Shown one piece after another: positions 37,203 through 46,993 of a DNA stretch of 54,337 bases (position 1 is its first letter; each line of letters opens with the position of its first letter). Source of the stretch: Pirellulales bacterium (GTDB lineage Bacteria; Planctomycetota; Planctomycetia; Pirellulales; Thermoguttaceae); contig JAFGRD010000143.1 of NCBI GenBank assembly GCA_016935315.1, positions 1-54,337 of the forward strand, read 5' to 3'. The translations under genes and the position numbers were made by a program. The notes under the pieces are model-generated. The model had not been told where the DNA came from. It did no database searches and saw nothing but the letters and a program-made list of their open reading frames with translations.

Positions 37203-37949
37203 ATGAAGACGCTCGGACAATTCGTGGTGTGGCTCTCGCTGGCCGGTGGCGTGCTGGCCGCCGCCACCGGATACCTCGCCGCGTTGGATCAACCGGACGA
37301 GCAACTCCTCGGCCTGACCCTGGCCGCGCCGGCCGGCCTGATCGAGAAGCCCGACGGAACCACGCTGCCGATCGTCGATACCGAGGACGGCCGCCAGCCA
37401 CGAGTCACCGGCCCGTTGCTGGGCGAGCTCCGCGCCGCCGGCGTGAAGAACGTCCGCGTCAAGCAGTTCAGCCTCCGGCGGTGGCGAGGCAAATGGTGCT
37501 TCCTTCTGGCGCTGGTCGGATTGCTGATCGGCGGATTGTTGACGCGCCGCGCGGACCGGCCCCGGCGAGCCGCCGTCGCCGACCAGGCCGATTCCCCGCA
37601 ACGAATCCTGAAGGCCGTGCAGCGGGCGATCGGCCAGTTGCGGCAGCAATTGCCCGAGTTGCCCGACCGGGCAACGCAGCTGCTGGCGATCGTCGAGCAG
37701 CTCGACGCCCTGGCAAAAACCCACATGGCCACGTTTGTCGATGCCCGGTCGGCGCTGGTCGCTTCGCTGGGCATGGCAGGCTATGCGAGCTTGATGGACT
37801 CCTACGCCGCGGGCGAACGGCAGATCAACCGGGCCTGGTCGGCTGCCGCCGACCAGGCCTACGCCGAGGCGGTCGGTTGCCTCGCCGAGGCGGCCCGATG
37901 GATGGAAGACGCCCGAAAGAAGCTCCATGGTTCTGCCCGGGGTTCGTAG
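37203..37949 (+). CDS. Membrane protein partnered with the OPT transporter, function unknown
   Basis: The protein has 248 aa from the ATG at 37203, which has AAGAGG 9 nt upstream; an earlier ATG at 37173 overlaps the transporter's stop. Residues about 5-28 and about 98-116 are membrane helices enclosing a domain of about 70 aa, probably periplasmic. The C-terminal 130 aa form a helical cytoplasmic domain (LKAVQRAIGQLRQQLPELP). I do not recognise a family. Tight spacing to the transporter gene suggests a shared task. A small palindrome CGTGCCTCGGCACG follows at 37981-37994. Confidence 0.7.
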   Translation: MKTLGQFVVWLSLAGGVLAAATGYLAALDQPDEQLLGLTLAAPAGLIEKPDGTTLPIVDTEDGRQPRVTGPLLGELRAAGVKNVRVKQFSLRRWRGKWCFLLALVGLLIGGLLTRRADRPRRAAVADQADSPQRILKAVQRAIGQLRQQLPELPDRATQLLAIVEQLDALAKTHMATFVDARSALVASLGMAGYASLMDSYAAGERQINRAWSAAADQAYAEAVGCLAEAARWMEDARKKLHGSARGS

Positions 37950-38122
37950 GGCGGCCGTCGGCTACAAGCAGAGGAGGGTTCGTGCCTCGGCACGCAGAAG
38001 TCGCCGCGTACGGTCCTCGGGCACTAGAACTTTCCGCGGCCGGAAGATAGACTAACACGACAGGGCAAGACAGGGGACCGCACTGACCCCCACCACCTGT
38101 TTTGCGGGAGAGGGAGACGACC

Positions 38123-38563
38123 ATGCCGTGCCGTGGAGTTCGCGGAGCAACCACCGTTGACGACAACAGCAGTGAGGAGATTCTCAGGGCCACCCGGCAA
38201 CTGTTGGCGCTGATGATCCGCCAGAACGACATCCGGGAAGCAGACGTCGCCAGCGCGATCTTCACGACGACAACCGATCTGGACGCTGAGTTTCCGGCCC
38301 TGGCCGCCCGGCAGTTGGGCTGGCTCGATGTGGCCATGGTGTGTCTTCACGAGTTGGACGTTCCCGGCTCGTTGCGCTGCTGCATCCGCATCCTGCTGCA
38401 ATGGAACACCGAGAAACCGGCCGACCAGATCGTCCACGTGTATATTCGGGAAGCGGCCGCCCTGCGGCCCGACCGATCCGATTTGCCGCCGGTCGACTGG
38501 AACGAGCTGGAGGAGTGGATCGCCGACCACCTCAACAACGAGGCGAAACCGAGCCGGCGGTAG
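38123..38563 (+). CDS. aroH: Chorismate mutase, AroH class
   Basis: This enzyme of 146 aa converts chorismate to prephenate for phenylalanine and tyrosine synthesis. GAGGGAG precedes the ATG at 38123. The start [32 protein letters not shown] and the [17 protein letters not shown] and [14 protein letters not shown] stretches match the monofunctional AroH type, a small trimeric enzyme known from Bacillus. It has a slightly long C-terminal tail ending in EAKPSRR. No other aromatic pathway gene is in the window. Confidence 0.95.
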   Translation: MPCRGVRGATTVDDNSSEEILRATRQLLALMIRQNDIREADVASAIFTTTTDLDAEFPALAARQLGWLDVAMVCLHELDVPGSLRCCIRILLQWNTEKPADQIVHVYIREAAALRPDRSDLPPVDWNELEEWIADHLNNEAKPSRR

Positions 38564-38602
38564 CCTTCTCCCTTCTTTCTCTGGTTAACGGGAGGGCTCG
38601 AC

Positions 38603-41092
38603 ATGTTGCGCACAGCGATTCTCGTCTTGGTGGCCTTGTGTTCCGTGTTGGTCGTGTGTACCGCAAAGGCGACTCGTGCCGCCGCGGTCCTCATCGACCA
38701 TGAAAGCACGGACCTGACGACGCTGTCTCAGGCAGTGATCGAACGCGCCAAGAACAACCTGCACATCGGCTACGGCCACACGTCCCACGGCAGCCAACTG
38801 ACCACCGGCATGAGCGGACTGGTGGGCTTCATCAACGGCGGCGGCCTGGGGCTTTCCTGTCCGGAGAACTTCTTCGCCTACAACAACGGCGGCAGCGACG
38901 GGGCACTCGATCTGCACGACTGTTTTCAGCCGGGTGACCTGGGCAATCCCGACCGAACCACCTGGGCAGCGCGCACCCGCACTTACCTGGACGACCCCGC
39001 CAACTCCGACGTGAACGTGATCATCTGGTCGTGGTGCGGGCAGGCCGACACGACCGAATCCAACATCGACCTTTATCTGAACACGATGAGCCAATTGGAG
39101 GTCGACTATCCCAACGTCCGTTTCGTCTACATGACCGGGCACGTCAACGGGTGCAGCACGACAGGGAATCTGTTCCTGAGGAATCAACAGATTCGCGACT
39201 ATTGCATGGCCAACGACAAGATTCTCTACGACTTCGCCGACATCGAGAGCTGGGACCCCGACGGCAACTACTACGGGGACAAGCTCGTCGACGACGCCTG
39301 CAACTACGACTCGGACGACAACGGCTCGCGCGACCGCAACTGGGCCACCGACTGGCAGAGCAGCCACGCCGAAGGCGACGATTGGTACAGTTGCTCCTCG
39401 GCCCACAGCCAACCGCTGAACGCCAACCGCAAGGCCTACGCCGCCTGGGCGCTTTGGTCGGAGATCGCCGCGCTGCCGAAGACCTTGACCTGGGACAACG
39501 ACGCTGGCGACAGTGACTGGTTCAACCGGCTGAACTGGGACCCTGACGACGAGCCCGACGCCTCCGATCACCGGATTGTCCTCTCCGGCTCGCCGGCGGC
39601 CGCGTCCGACGTGTCGGCCGATTCCGGGGGCTCGATCACGGTCGACGGCGCCGGTTGCACCCTGACCGTCGGCGGCAGTCTGTCGGTCGGCACGCAGGGC
39701 GCCGGTAGCCTCCGCATCGGTAACCAGGCGGCGCTGCACGTCGGCGGGACGGTGGCCATTGGGACGGGCGGCACGATGGAAATCGGCCCCGGCGACGCCG
39801 CGATGTCGGCCCCGCTGGAAAACTCCGGAACGGTCAACGTCCAGCGGGGCAACACGCTGACGCTCTCCGGCGCGGTGACCGGCCCCGGCAGCTACACCGG
39901 CCGGGGAACATTGGTGTTTGAGGACTCGGTTTCGCCCGGCAACGGCACCGCGCTGGTCCCGTTTGCGGGCGACGTGCGGTTCTCGGCAACCGCGACCTAC
40001 GAAGTGGAGACGGCCGGATGGGATTTGGACGAGGTTGCCGATCCGTGGGATCCCGTTCCGCCGACCGGGCCGATCAACGACCGGATCCATCTTGAGCAGG
40101 GCGATGCGACCCTCGGCGGCCGACTCGATCTGATCGCCCGCGAAAAGCTCGCGCCGCCGCAGCCGTCTCCGGCACGTCCCGAAATGGATCGAGAGTGGTT
40201 CGGAGACCAGGTTCGCACGCTTGTCAGCACGGAGGCCGCCGGCATGATCCACGGCCGCTTCGATGCCATCCCCCAAGCCCAGCCGGAACGGTGGTTTTCT
40301 GACAGGATCGATCCGCTTACGGGCGAAGTCCAACCAGGTAACTGGGACCAGGGCCACCTGGGGCACGGCGTGTTCCTGACCCGCGGCGGCCCGGACGCAG
40401 CGGGCGTGGAGTATACGCCCCGTGCCACGCTGGTGCATTTGTTCCAGGCGGCCGACGGCGATACCAACGGCGATCGCCTCATCTGCGGGACCGATATCCA
40501 GCAGATCCTGGCGGCCAACAAGTTCGGCAAGACGCGGGAGGAGCTCGAGGCCCAAGAGGTCTGGCCGGCCGCCTGGTCCGAAGGCGATTTCGATGGCAAC
40601 GGAGTGGTCAACGGTTCCGATATTTCGGCGATCCTGGCAACGAATCTGTTTGGCGCCGGCCCTTACACGACGCCCGAGACGGTCGCCGCCAAGGGCGCCG
40701 CGAAACCTGTGCAGTTGATCGTCACGCCCGAGGGGCTGCTCCTCGACGCCGGCGCGGTGACCATCAACGGCTACGTGCTCACCTCCCGGGCCGGTGTCTT
40801 CACTGGCGAGGCGGCGGAGAACCTGGGGTTGTTCCGGGAAGACACCGACACGCTGATCAGCGGCAACCTGGCCTTCGAGCTTCGCGGCAAGCACTGGTTG
40901 GGCGGCGTGATCGGCGAGGAATTCTCCGGCGTCGATCCATGGAAGGACCTCATGCTTCTGTACACGGTCGACGGCAATCCCGGCCTCTATCCGGCAAACC
41001 TCGTGGTTCCCGAACCTGACTCGCTGGTGCTGCTGGGGGCCGCCTTGTTGGCCGGGCTGGCCGGCCGCTTCAGACGCCGCAGACGCCCGTAG
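38603..41092 (+). CDS. Secreted dockerin-like/PEP-CTERM protein with hydrolase-like N-terminus
   Basis: The protein has 829 aa; GGGAGG lies just before the ATG and a signal peptide ends near TRAA. Residues about 30-290 form a globular domain with HIGYGHTSHGSQL, VNVIIWSWCGQ, VRFVYMTGHVNG and ILYDFADIES, suggesting an SGNH/GDSL-like esterase fold, but the family is not certain. A beta-rich stretch (about 310-460; TVGGSLSVGTQG) is followed by two dockerin-like units (DTNGDRLICGTDIQQILAAN and GDFDGNGVVNGSDISAILAT, about 615-690). A classical PEP-CTERM ends it (VVPEPDSLVLLGAALLAGL...RRRRRP). It probably sits outside the cell in a matrix or cellulosome-like layer. Its stop is 4 nt from the stop of a convergent gene. 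Confidence 0.88.
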   Translation: MLRTAILVLVALCSVLVVCTAKATRAAAVLIDHESTDLTTLSQAVIERAKNNLHIGYGHTSHGSQLTTGMSGLVGFINGGGLGLSCPENFFAYNNGGSDGALDLHDCFQPGDLGNPDRTTWAARTRTYLDDPANSDVNVIIWSWCGQADTTESNIDLYLNTMSQLEVDYPNVRFVYMTGHVNGCSTTGNLFLRNQQIRDYCMANDKILYDFADIESWDPDGNYYGDKLVDDACNYDSDDNGSRDRNWATDWQSSHAEGDDWYSCSSAHSQPLNANRKAYAAWALWSEIAALPKTLTWDNDAGDSDWFNRLNWDPDDEPDASDHRIVLSGSPAAASDVSADSGGSITVDGAGCTLTVGGSLSVGTQGAGSLRIGNQAALHVGGTVAIGTGGTMEIGPGDAAMSAPLENSGTVNVQRGNTLTLSGAVTGPGSYTGRGTLVFEDSVSPGNGTALVPFAGDVRFSATATYEVETAGWDLDEVADPWDPVPPTGPINDRIHLEQGDATLGGRLDLIAREKLAPPQPSPARPEMDREWFGDQVRTLVSTEAAGMIHGRFDAIPQAQPERWFSDRIDPLTGEVQPGNWDQGHLGHGVFLTRGGPDAAGVEYTPRATLVHLFQAADGDTNGDRLICGTDIQQILAANKFGKTREELEAQEVWPAAWSEGDFDGNGVVNGSDISAILATNLFGAGPYTTPETVAAKGAAKPVQLIVTPEGLLLDAGAVTINGYVLTSRAGVFTGEAAENLGLFREDTDTLISGNLAFELRGKHWLGGVIGEEFSGVDPWKDLMLLYTVDGNPGLYPANLVVPEPDSLVLLGAALLAGLAGRFRRRRRP

Positions 41093-41096
41093 CCGG

Positions 41097-42725
41097 CTAC
41101 TCGGGCAAGCGCACCGGCTGGCCGCACGAGCGGGCCCAGCGCAGGGTGGCCGTCAGCTTCGGCGACTTCGCCGGGTCGTCGTCGTAATACTGCATGATGC
41201 CCCAGCTTCCCCACTTGCTCCACCGGCCGACCGAGGAGAAATAGCAGAACAGGTCGCCGCCGGCCTCGGTCCACGCGCGATAGTACTCGTCGTAGATGTT
41301 TCCCATGCGGGCGTGGGCGTTGGCCTCGTGGAAGAGCCGGGTCATGGGCTGGCTGTTTTCTCCGCCGGCCACGCCGACCATGTGCTGGCCGCCCTCGTAG
41401 GCAATCAGCTTCAGCCCGTATCGGTCGGCCGTCTCCTTGGTCGCGCGGATGGCGCGGATCGATCTGGGCAGCGATTCGTTCTCCAGGTGATCGAGCGCCT
41501 GTTGGACCGTCCATTTCTCCACTTCGCCGGAGGTCAGCTCCTTGCCCTCCCGCGGCACGTTCATCGAGACATACGGGGCGATGGCCAGGGCGTCGGCGTG
41601 CCGGTAGGCATCCTCGTAGGGCAGCACGATCTGCTCCATCCACCAGGTATTGCCCGACTGCCACGCCAGCACGCGCACCAGCCGCTGGCACCCGCCGAAC
41701 GCCTCTTCCCAGATCTTGAAGATCTCGACCGACCGCCGGGCGTAGAACTTGCCGCCGCCTTCCCAGGGGCGCTCCGACGAGCCGATGCCCAACCGCTTCG
41801 CCCGGTCCCAGCTATAGCGGGTTTGCGGAAACATCGTGTTCCAGACCTCGTTGGAGTATTCGATGTAGACCTTCCGCTTGGGATCCAGCTCGCGGCAGAC
41901 CAGCTCGGCAAGGCGGCGAACGTACTCGTCGTCGGCCAAGTGCGGCATGCAAAACCAGGCGTCGGTCTCCAGGCGGTTGCACAGGTCGATCATTACCTCG
42001 GGCGCCACGCCCTTCTGACAGAACGTGGCGTCGTCGGGCTTGGGCCGATCGGACCAGGCGCGGATCTTCGAGCCGTTGGTGTGCATCCAGTCCATGAACC
42101 GCAAACAGGCCACGCCTTGCCACCGCTGGAAGAACACGGGGTGGAACGGGTTGTCGCGATAGGTCTGCTCGAACCCGGGCATGATCACGCGGATGTTGCG
42201 GACGTAGTCCTCCGGGTCGGTCGCCTTCAACTGCAGAAAGAAGCCGCCCCGGGAGGGATCGACCTCGATCACGATCCGACCGGGCCGGCCGGAGACTTCC
42301 GTGGCGGCGCCCGAGAAATCCAGCTCGCCTCGACCGTCGTAGAGCACGGTGTAGCGGCCGCCCGGATAGTGGCCCGGCTCGATCGTGCACAGCGGCGTTT
42401 CCGCGAAGCAGCCCGGCTCCAGTCGCTTGACCCAACCGTGCACGTCCAGTTCCAGCTCGGGCCCCTTGCCCCACGGCTGCCCCTCCCGCTGGCTGATCCA
42501 GGGGCGCGAGAGGCGAAAGACGTCGACAAACGGCAGCTCGCTGTTCCAGTCGGCCGGGCCGTTGAGGTTCATGCCCAGCCGCGGCCGGGCCGGTCCCGGC
42601 TTGGGGGCTAGCGGCTGTGGGTCGCCGGCCATGGCGACGGCTGAGAGCGCGGCGGCGACCGAGAGTGCGGCCGTGACGACCAGGGTCGCGACCACCGCGG
42701 GAATGCGCGCGAAGGTGAAGGACAT
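41097..42725 (-). CDS. Secreted clan GH-A-like glycoside hydrolase
   Basis: The protein has 542 aa with a signal peptide. The N-terminal 200 residues (LGMNLNGPADWNSELPFVDVFR; ...GRYTVLYDGRGELDFSGAA) precede a TIM-barrel with the acid/base candidate E293 in YIEYSNEVWN and the nucleophile candidate E444 in LIAYEGGQH. I recall similar planctomycete proteins annotated as cellulose-binding; the family number is uncertain. It is the last gene of a five-gene minus-strand run, 64 nt after the DUF1080 gene. Confidence 0.8.
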   Translation of the reverse strand: MSFTFARIPAVVATLVVTAALSVAAALSAVAMAGDPQPLAPKPGPARPRLGMNLNGPADWNSELPFVDVFRLSRPWISQREGQPWGKGPELELDVHGWVKRLEPGCFAETPLCTIEPGHYPGGRYTVLYDGRGELDFSGAATEVSGRPGRIVIEVDPSRGGFFLQLKATDPEDYVRNIRVIMPGFEQTYRDNPFHPVFFQRWQGVACLRFMDWMHTNGSKIRAWSDRPKPDDATFCQKGVAPEVMIDLCNRLETDAWFCMPHLADDEYVRRLAELVCRELDPKRKVYIEYSNEVWNTMFPQTRYSWDRAKRLGIGSSERPWEGGGKFYARRSVEIFKIWEEAFGGCQRLVRVLAWQSGNTWWMEQIVLPYEDAYRHADALAIAPYVSMNVPREGKELTSGEVEKWTVQQALDHLENESLPRSIRAIRATKETADRYGLKLIAYEGGQHMVGVAGGENSQPMTRLFHEANAHARMGNIYDEYYRAWTEAGGDLFCYFSSVGRWSKWGSWGIMQYYDDDPAKSPKLTATLRWARSCGQPVRLPE

Positions 42726-42789
42726 GTTGCAGGTCTCCTCTCTACGGTTCTCTGCCCGTCAGAATGCCAAACTCGTTCCCCGTTGAGGT

Positions 42790-43440
42790 CTACGGCTTCA
42801 GCTCGCGCAGGCGGATGTTCCGCCATTGCGCCCGCAACGGATCGGTGCGGTTTCCGACGCCGTGGACCTGCAGGCCGATGAACCCGCTGGCCGTCATGTC
42901 GTCCTTCAGGTCGGTCACCTGCACGCCGTTGACCCACGTCTGGATGTGGTCGCCGCGGCAAACGACGCGATAGGAGTTCCAGGCGTCCTTCTTCAGCAGC
43001 CCGCGGGCCTTTTCTTGCTGGCCTTCGGGGTTGAGGAACTTGCCCCGCCGCGCCTCGTCGTAGATGCCACCGGAGAAGCCGCTCACAGCAATCTCCACCT
43101 GGTAGCCGTGGACGCGGCCGTTTTGGTAGTCCTTCTTGCTGTGGCTGCGGATTTGCACGCCGGAATTCAGCTCCGCATCGACCATCACCTCGAACTGCAG
43201 TTCGAAATCGCCGTAGTCTTTCTTGGTGCAGAGGAAGGAGTTCGGGCTGTTGGGCACGGACGTGCCGAGAATCGTGCCGTCCTTGACCTCGTACTTGGCC
43301 TTTCCATTGTGCTGTTGCCAGCCGTCGAGGCTCTTGCCGTCGAACAGCGAGCCCCAGCCGTTCTCGGCTGCGGCGGCCGCGCAACAAACGGCAAGGATCG
43401 AAACAAACGCCAGTGTCTTCGCCAAGTGACTGATGGTCAT
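42790..43440 (-). CDS. DUF1080 protein (3-keto-disaccharide hydrolase family)
   Basis: The protein has 216 aa with a signal peptide. After it comes the standard DUF1080 fold: WGSLFDGKSLDGWQQHNG, FLCTKKDYGDFELQFEVM, SGVQIRSHSKKDYQNGRVHGYQVEI, ending TDPLRAQWRNIRLREL. Members of this family split 3-ketoglycosides after a sugar is oxidised by a dehydrogenase, outside the cytoplasm. The Gfo/Idh/MocA gene upstream in the same run could supply such oxidation, although it is itself exported. Confidence 0.9.
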   Translation of the reverse strand: MTISHLAKTLAFVSILAVCCAAAAAENGWGSLFDGKSLDGWQQHNGKAKYEVKDGTILGTSVPNSPNSFLCTKKDYGDFELQFEVMVDAELNSGVQIRSHSKKDYQNGRVHGYQVEIAVSGFSGGIYDEARRGKFLNPEGQQEKARGLLKKDAWNSYRVVCRGDHIQTWVNGVQVTDLKDDMTASGFIGLQVHGVGNRTDPLRAQWRNIRLRELKP

Positions 43441-43482
43441 GGCATTCTCCTGTGTTGGGGGACGTTCCAGTATGCAATGTCT

Positions 43483-43507
43483 GAATTCTTGCGAAGTCAG
43501 CTACAAG
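43483..43507. repeat. 25-nt dispersed repeat, copy A
   Basis: Matches 21 of 25 positions of the sequence at 52403-52427, sharing GAATTCT and TCAGCTACAAG. Both copies lie upstream of minus-strand genes in the same orientation. Confidence 0.4.
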
Positions 43508-43555
43508 TTGCCTCAGCCGCCGTTTGGCCGAGGTGTTACGTTTCGTGGCAGCTCC

Positions 43556-46500
43556 TTACTGCAACGCCGCGAGCTGGTGCTTCGCCCAAACGTGGCTGCG
43601 GTTGAGCTTGACGGCCTGCTCGAACTCCTGTTTGGCCTTGTCGGTTTGCCCCATGCCCAGCAGTCCCAGCCCCGAGGTGAAGTGGGCCGAGGCCTCCCGG
43701 GCTTGTCTGGTGGACTGCTGGCCGAACTTGGCAAAGAAGTCGGCCGACTCGCCCTCGGCCAGGGCTTTCTGTCCCTGTTCGATCAACCGGCGAAACGCCT
43801 TCTCCGCCTCCCGTGGCTCGCCGAGCTTGCGGCGGCACAGTGCCTGATAGAACCGGGCCTGCGGCCAGTCCTGCGTGTCTGGCTGGTCCGCCACTTGGCG
43901 GTAGAGTGTTCGGGCTGGCTCCGTTTCATCCATCGCCTCGTGCGCCGTGGCGATATGATAAGCCACTTGCGCCGCCCGCGGGTCGTTCTTGGGCCTTCCC
44001 ACGGCGAGGTTTTCGGGATACTCGGAGGCTTTCCGGAAATAGTCGAGGGCCTGGGCAAACTGCCTGGCGTGCATGCAGCGGAGACCTTCGAGCAGATGCG
44101 CGTCGACGTAGACGTCGTGGATTTCTCCGCCGCCCTCGCGGGCGTGGAAGGTATGGTTCTCGAGGTAGTCGATCGCCTGGGCGTATTTCCCGGCCGCCAC
44201 CGACACCGTGATCTCGCGGACGAGGCTGTCGTCGCGCCGGGCTAGCACGTCATGATTCTCCTCCAGCGCCGCCAGCCGTCGTTCGGGCGTCACGTTGCCC
44301 AGCTCGTAAAGGACGTCCAACTCGTAGAACAGCCGCGGATCGAGCCGGTTGCAGGCGACGGCCCTTTCATAGGAGTCGATTGCCGCGGCAACATCATTCT
44401 TGGCGTGATAGCTGGCCCAGCCCAGGTTGCGATGGACAAGGGCCAGCCCGTCGTCGAGAGACCGGGAACACTCCCAGCACGCGATCGCACTGTCCGGCTG
44501 AATCTCGTAGAGCAGATTGCCCAGGTAGTAATACGCGCGGGCGTCGACGGGATTGGCCTTGATGGCGGCCCGGAGCACGTCGATCGTCTCCAGCCGGAAC
44601 GGGAAGCAGAAGTCGCTGGGCATTTGCGACGCCCGGCGATAGTGCTCGGCGGCCTGGTCCGTCTTGCCTGCCTGCTGCTGCACGTATCCCAGATAGTAGT
44701 GGACCAGCGGAAAGGTGCCCGCCGGCGAGGTCTTCGCCTCGATCGGCCGTTGTAGGACGCCGGTAGCCTCGTCCCACATGGCGCAGTGGACGTAGTCGGC
44801 GGCCAGCTCGAGATAGGACTGCACGTCGTCTCGCATCAGTCGCATCAGCTCGGACCGCGTGGCTTCGGCGGCCGAGCCGTCTCCCCGGGCGGCCTGCACC
44901 AGAGACAGCTCGTTCCGGGCCAGGAAGTCGAGCGGGTCGCCGGCGAGCATCGCCCGGGTCGCGGCCTCCGCTTCCCGTAGGCGGCCCAGCCTTCGCAGGA
45001 TGGCCGTCCTGAGGTTTCGGGCCCTGGTGTCGGGTGCGTTGGTGGCCAGGCAACGGTTGACGTGCTTCAACGCCGTGGCGAAACCTCCGTTGCAGCAGTC
45101 GAGCTCGGCCAATTGGTAGTGGGCCGCCGCATGCAGCGCGTAATCCCAGGTTGCCCGATAGAAGCAGTCGTACGCCTGCTCGGAATTCCCCCGCGCCCGT
45201 AGAGCCAGCCCCAGTTGGTAGTAGGCTTCCGTGTCTGCCGGTCGGGTGTACTCGGCCGAGATCCGCTCGATCGCCTTGCGAAGATGCGTCTCGGCCTCGT
45301 CGTACAGGCCCCGCTGGTTGTAGTGGACGCCCATGATCGTGTTGGTGCGGGAGTCGCCCGGGTCGCGCCGGAGGGCCTCTTGGAAATAGTCGACCGGGTC
45401 AACTCGCGGGTTGTGAATCTGCTGCACGCGAAGGCCCGTCAGGTAAAGCTCTTCGATGGTCTTGACGTCCTGCGGCTTGGGCGGGGCCTGGACCGGCTCG
45501 GGCAGCTTCTCGACCGGCTTCTGCTCGACGGACTGATAGGCGATCAGTTCCCGCCCGTCGGCCGAAATCAGCGCGACACGAAGATCAGTGGTCTTCGTGT
45601 CGGGCGCCAGGGCGACTTCCGTGCGGAAGGGCTTCTCCGGGGCGATCTCGATCGTCTGCTGGAAGACGGGCTGCCCGCGCAACTCGACCGTCGCTTCGGC
45701 GCCGACGTGCCTCGATGTCGTGTGCAGACCGAGCAGGGCCGTGCCGTTCGGCTTCAGTTCCAGGTTCACGGCGCCGTGGAGATTGGCGTTCTTGAAGCCG
45801 CCGATCGCCCGGACCGGATACCAGTATTGTTTGAACGTCTTGACCTCGTGCGGTTTGATCCAACTGTAGTCGGGCTGGTTGTCGGACCAGGCGCCGACCA
45901 TCAACTCGGCATAGGGGCCGTCCTCGTCGGTGAGGATCTGGTCCCAGGCGCGGCCGTACGAGCCGGTGCCCCACTCCCAGAGCTTGGCCCCGCAGACCAC
46001 GTGGTGATTAGCCACGTGGACCACGCCGGCCTGCTTGCCGTGGTCGTATCCGCCCATGAAATCCTCGGGCAGGTGCCAGGCGAAGAAGGAATTGGAGACG
46101 GGCGAGTTCTTCCACCAGCTCACGTCCACGCCGTGGTAGTCGTAGCCCCGGTAGCGGCCGTCGGCGATCGGCCAGCGGGTGAAGTCGATCTTGGAGTGGT
46201 AGGTGGCCACCTGCACGCTCGGCGGGAAGATCACCTGGTAGTCGTCGTTGACGTGCACGGCCACGTTGGCCCAGTAGAGGATCGAGTGGGGCATGGGCGT
46301 GCGGTTGACGAGCTTGACCGTCGTCTCGATGTACGACTTGCCCGGCCGAAGCGTCAGCCCGATCAGCCACTTCATGCGGTGCCGCCGCTCGATCTCGCCG
46401 ATCCAGATGGTCTTGCTGCCGTCGGGGTTCTCGACCAGGGCATGGTCGACAGGCATGAAGGTCGTGTTGCGGTGGTGGTGGAAGGCACACCACTCGATCC

Positions 46501-46957
46501 CGCCGGAGATCCAAGCTCCCAGCATGCCGATCAGCGCGGGCTTGATCACGTGCTGGCGATAGAAGAAGTCGTAACCGTTGGTCTTATCGACCGCGGAGAA
46601 CAGCCGCCCGCCCAGCTCCGGCAGCACCGACAGCTTGACGTATTCGTTTTCGAGGTACAACGCGCGATAGGTCTTCGACCGGCGGACGTGCAGCAGGTGG
46701 TCCTGCAGGGGATACGGGTAGATGCGTTTTTGCGCCCCCTGATACGACTCGTGGAGATAGAACATGGGATTGGGGTCGGCCGGTCCGATCTCGTAGGTGG
46801 CGATCTCCAGCGGCTCTTCCCAGACCTTGACCGGCGACGGCGCTGCGTCGGGGTGGGCCGCGCTTTCCGCGGCCACGGCTTTGCCGACGCCGGCAAGCAG
46901 CACGGCCAGCACGCAGAAACAGTATCGGGCATGTTTGACAGGTCGGGATGATCTCAT
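43556..46957 (-). CDS. Secreted DUF5107 protein with TPR repeats
   Basis: The protein has 1133 aa with an N-terminal signal peptide. Residues about 50-380 are DUF5107, a galactose-mutarotase-like beta-sandwich (YLHESYQGAQKRIYPYPLQ; LENEYVKLSVLPELGGRLFSAVDKTN; GGIEWCAFHHHRN). Residues about 500-1130 are tetratricopeptide repeats (ALRRDPGDSRTNTIMGVHYNQRG and many more). This pairing is known in Bacteroidetes and planctomycetes. The first domain probably binds sugars; the second binds proteins. It is central in the sugar-handling run, 36 nt after the oxidoreductase. Confidence 0.92.
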   Translation of the reverse strand: MRSSRPVKHARYCFCVLAVLLAGVGKAVAAESAAHPDAAPSPVKVWEEPLEIATYEIGPADPNPMFYLHESYQGAQKRIYPYPLQDHLLHVRRSKTYRALYLENEYVKLSVLPELGGRLFSAVDKTNGYDFFYRQHVIKPALIGMLGAWISGGIEWCAFHHHRNTTFMPVDHALVENPDGSKTIWIGEIERRHRMKWLIGLTLRPGKSYIETTVKLVNRTPMPHSILYWANVAVHVNDDYQVIFPPSVQVATYHSKIDFTRWPIADGRYRGYDYHGVDVSWWKNSPVSNSFFAWHLPEDFMGGYDHGKQAGVVHVANHHVVCGAKLWEWGTGSYGRAWDQILTDEDGPYAELMVGAWSDNQPDYSWIKPHEVKTFKQYWYPVRAIGGFKNANLHGAVNLELKPNGTALLGLHTTSRHVGAEATVELRGQPVFQQTIEIAPEKPFRTEVALAPDTKTTDLRVALISADGRELIAYQSVEQKPVEKLPEPVQAPPKPQDVKTIEELYLTGLRVQQIHNPRVDPVDYFQEALRRDPGDSRTNTIMGVHYNQRGLYDEAETHLRKAIERISAEYTRPADTEAYYQLGLALRARGNSEQAYDCFYRATWDYALHAAAHYQLAELDCCNGGFATALKHVNRCLATNAPDTRARNLRTAILRRLGRLREAEAATRAMLAGDPLDFLARNELSLVQAARGDGSAAEATRSELMRLMRDDVQSYLELAADYVHCAMWDEATGVLQRPIEAKTSPAGTFPLVHYYLGYVQQQAGKTDQAAEHYRRASQMPSDFCFPFRLETIDVLRAAIKANPVDARAYYYLGNLLYEIQPDSAIACWECSRSLDDGLALVHRNLGWASYHAKNDVAAAIDSYERAVACNRLDPRLFYELDVLYELGNVTPERRLAALEENHDVLARRDDSLVREITVSVAAGKYAQAIDYLENHTFHAREGGGEIHDVYVDAHLLEGLRCMHARQFAQALDYFRKASEYPENLAVGRPKNDPRAAQVAYHIATAHEAMDETEPARTLYRQVADQPDTQDWPQARFYQALCRRKLGEPREAEKAFRRLIEQGQKALAEGESADFFAKFGQQSTRQAREASAHFTSGLGLLGMGQTDKAKQEFEQAVKLNRSHVWAKHQLAALQ

Positions 46958-46993
46958 GTCTGCACGGCCTTTCGATGCATCACAATACCTGAC

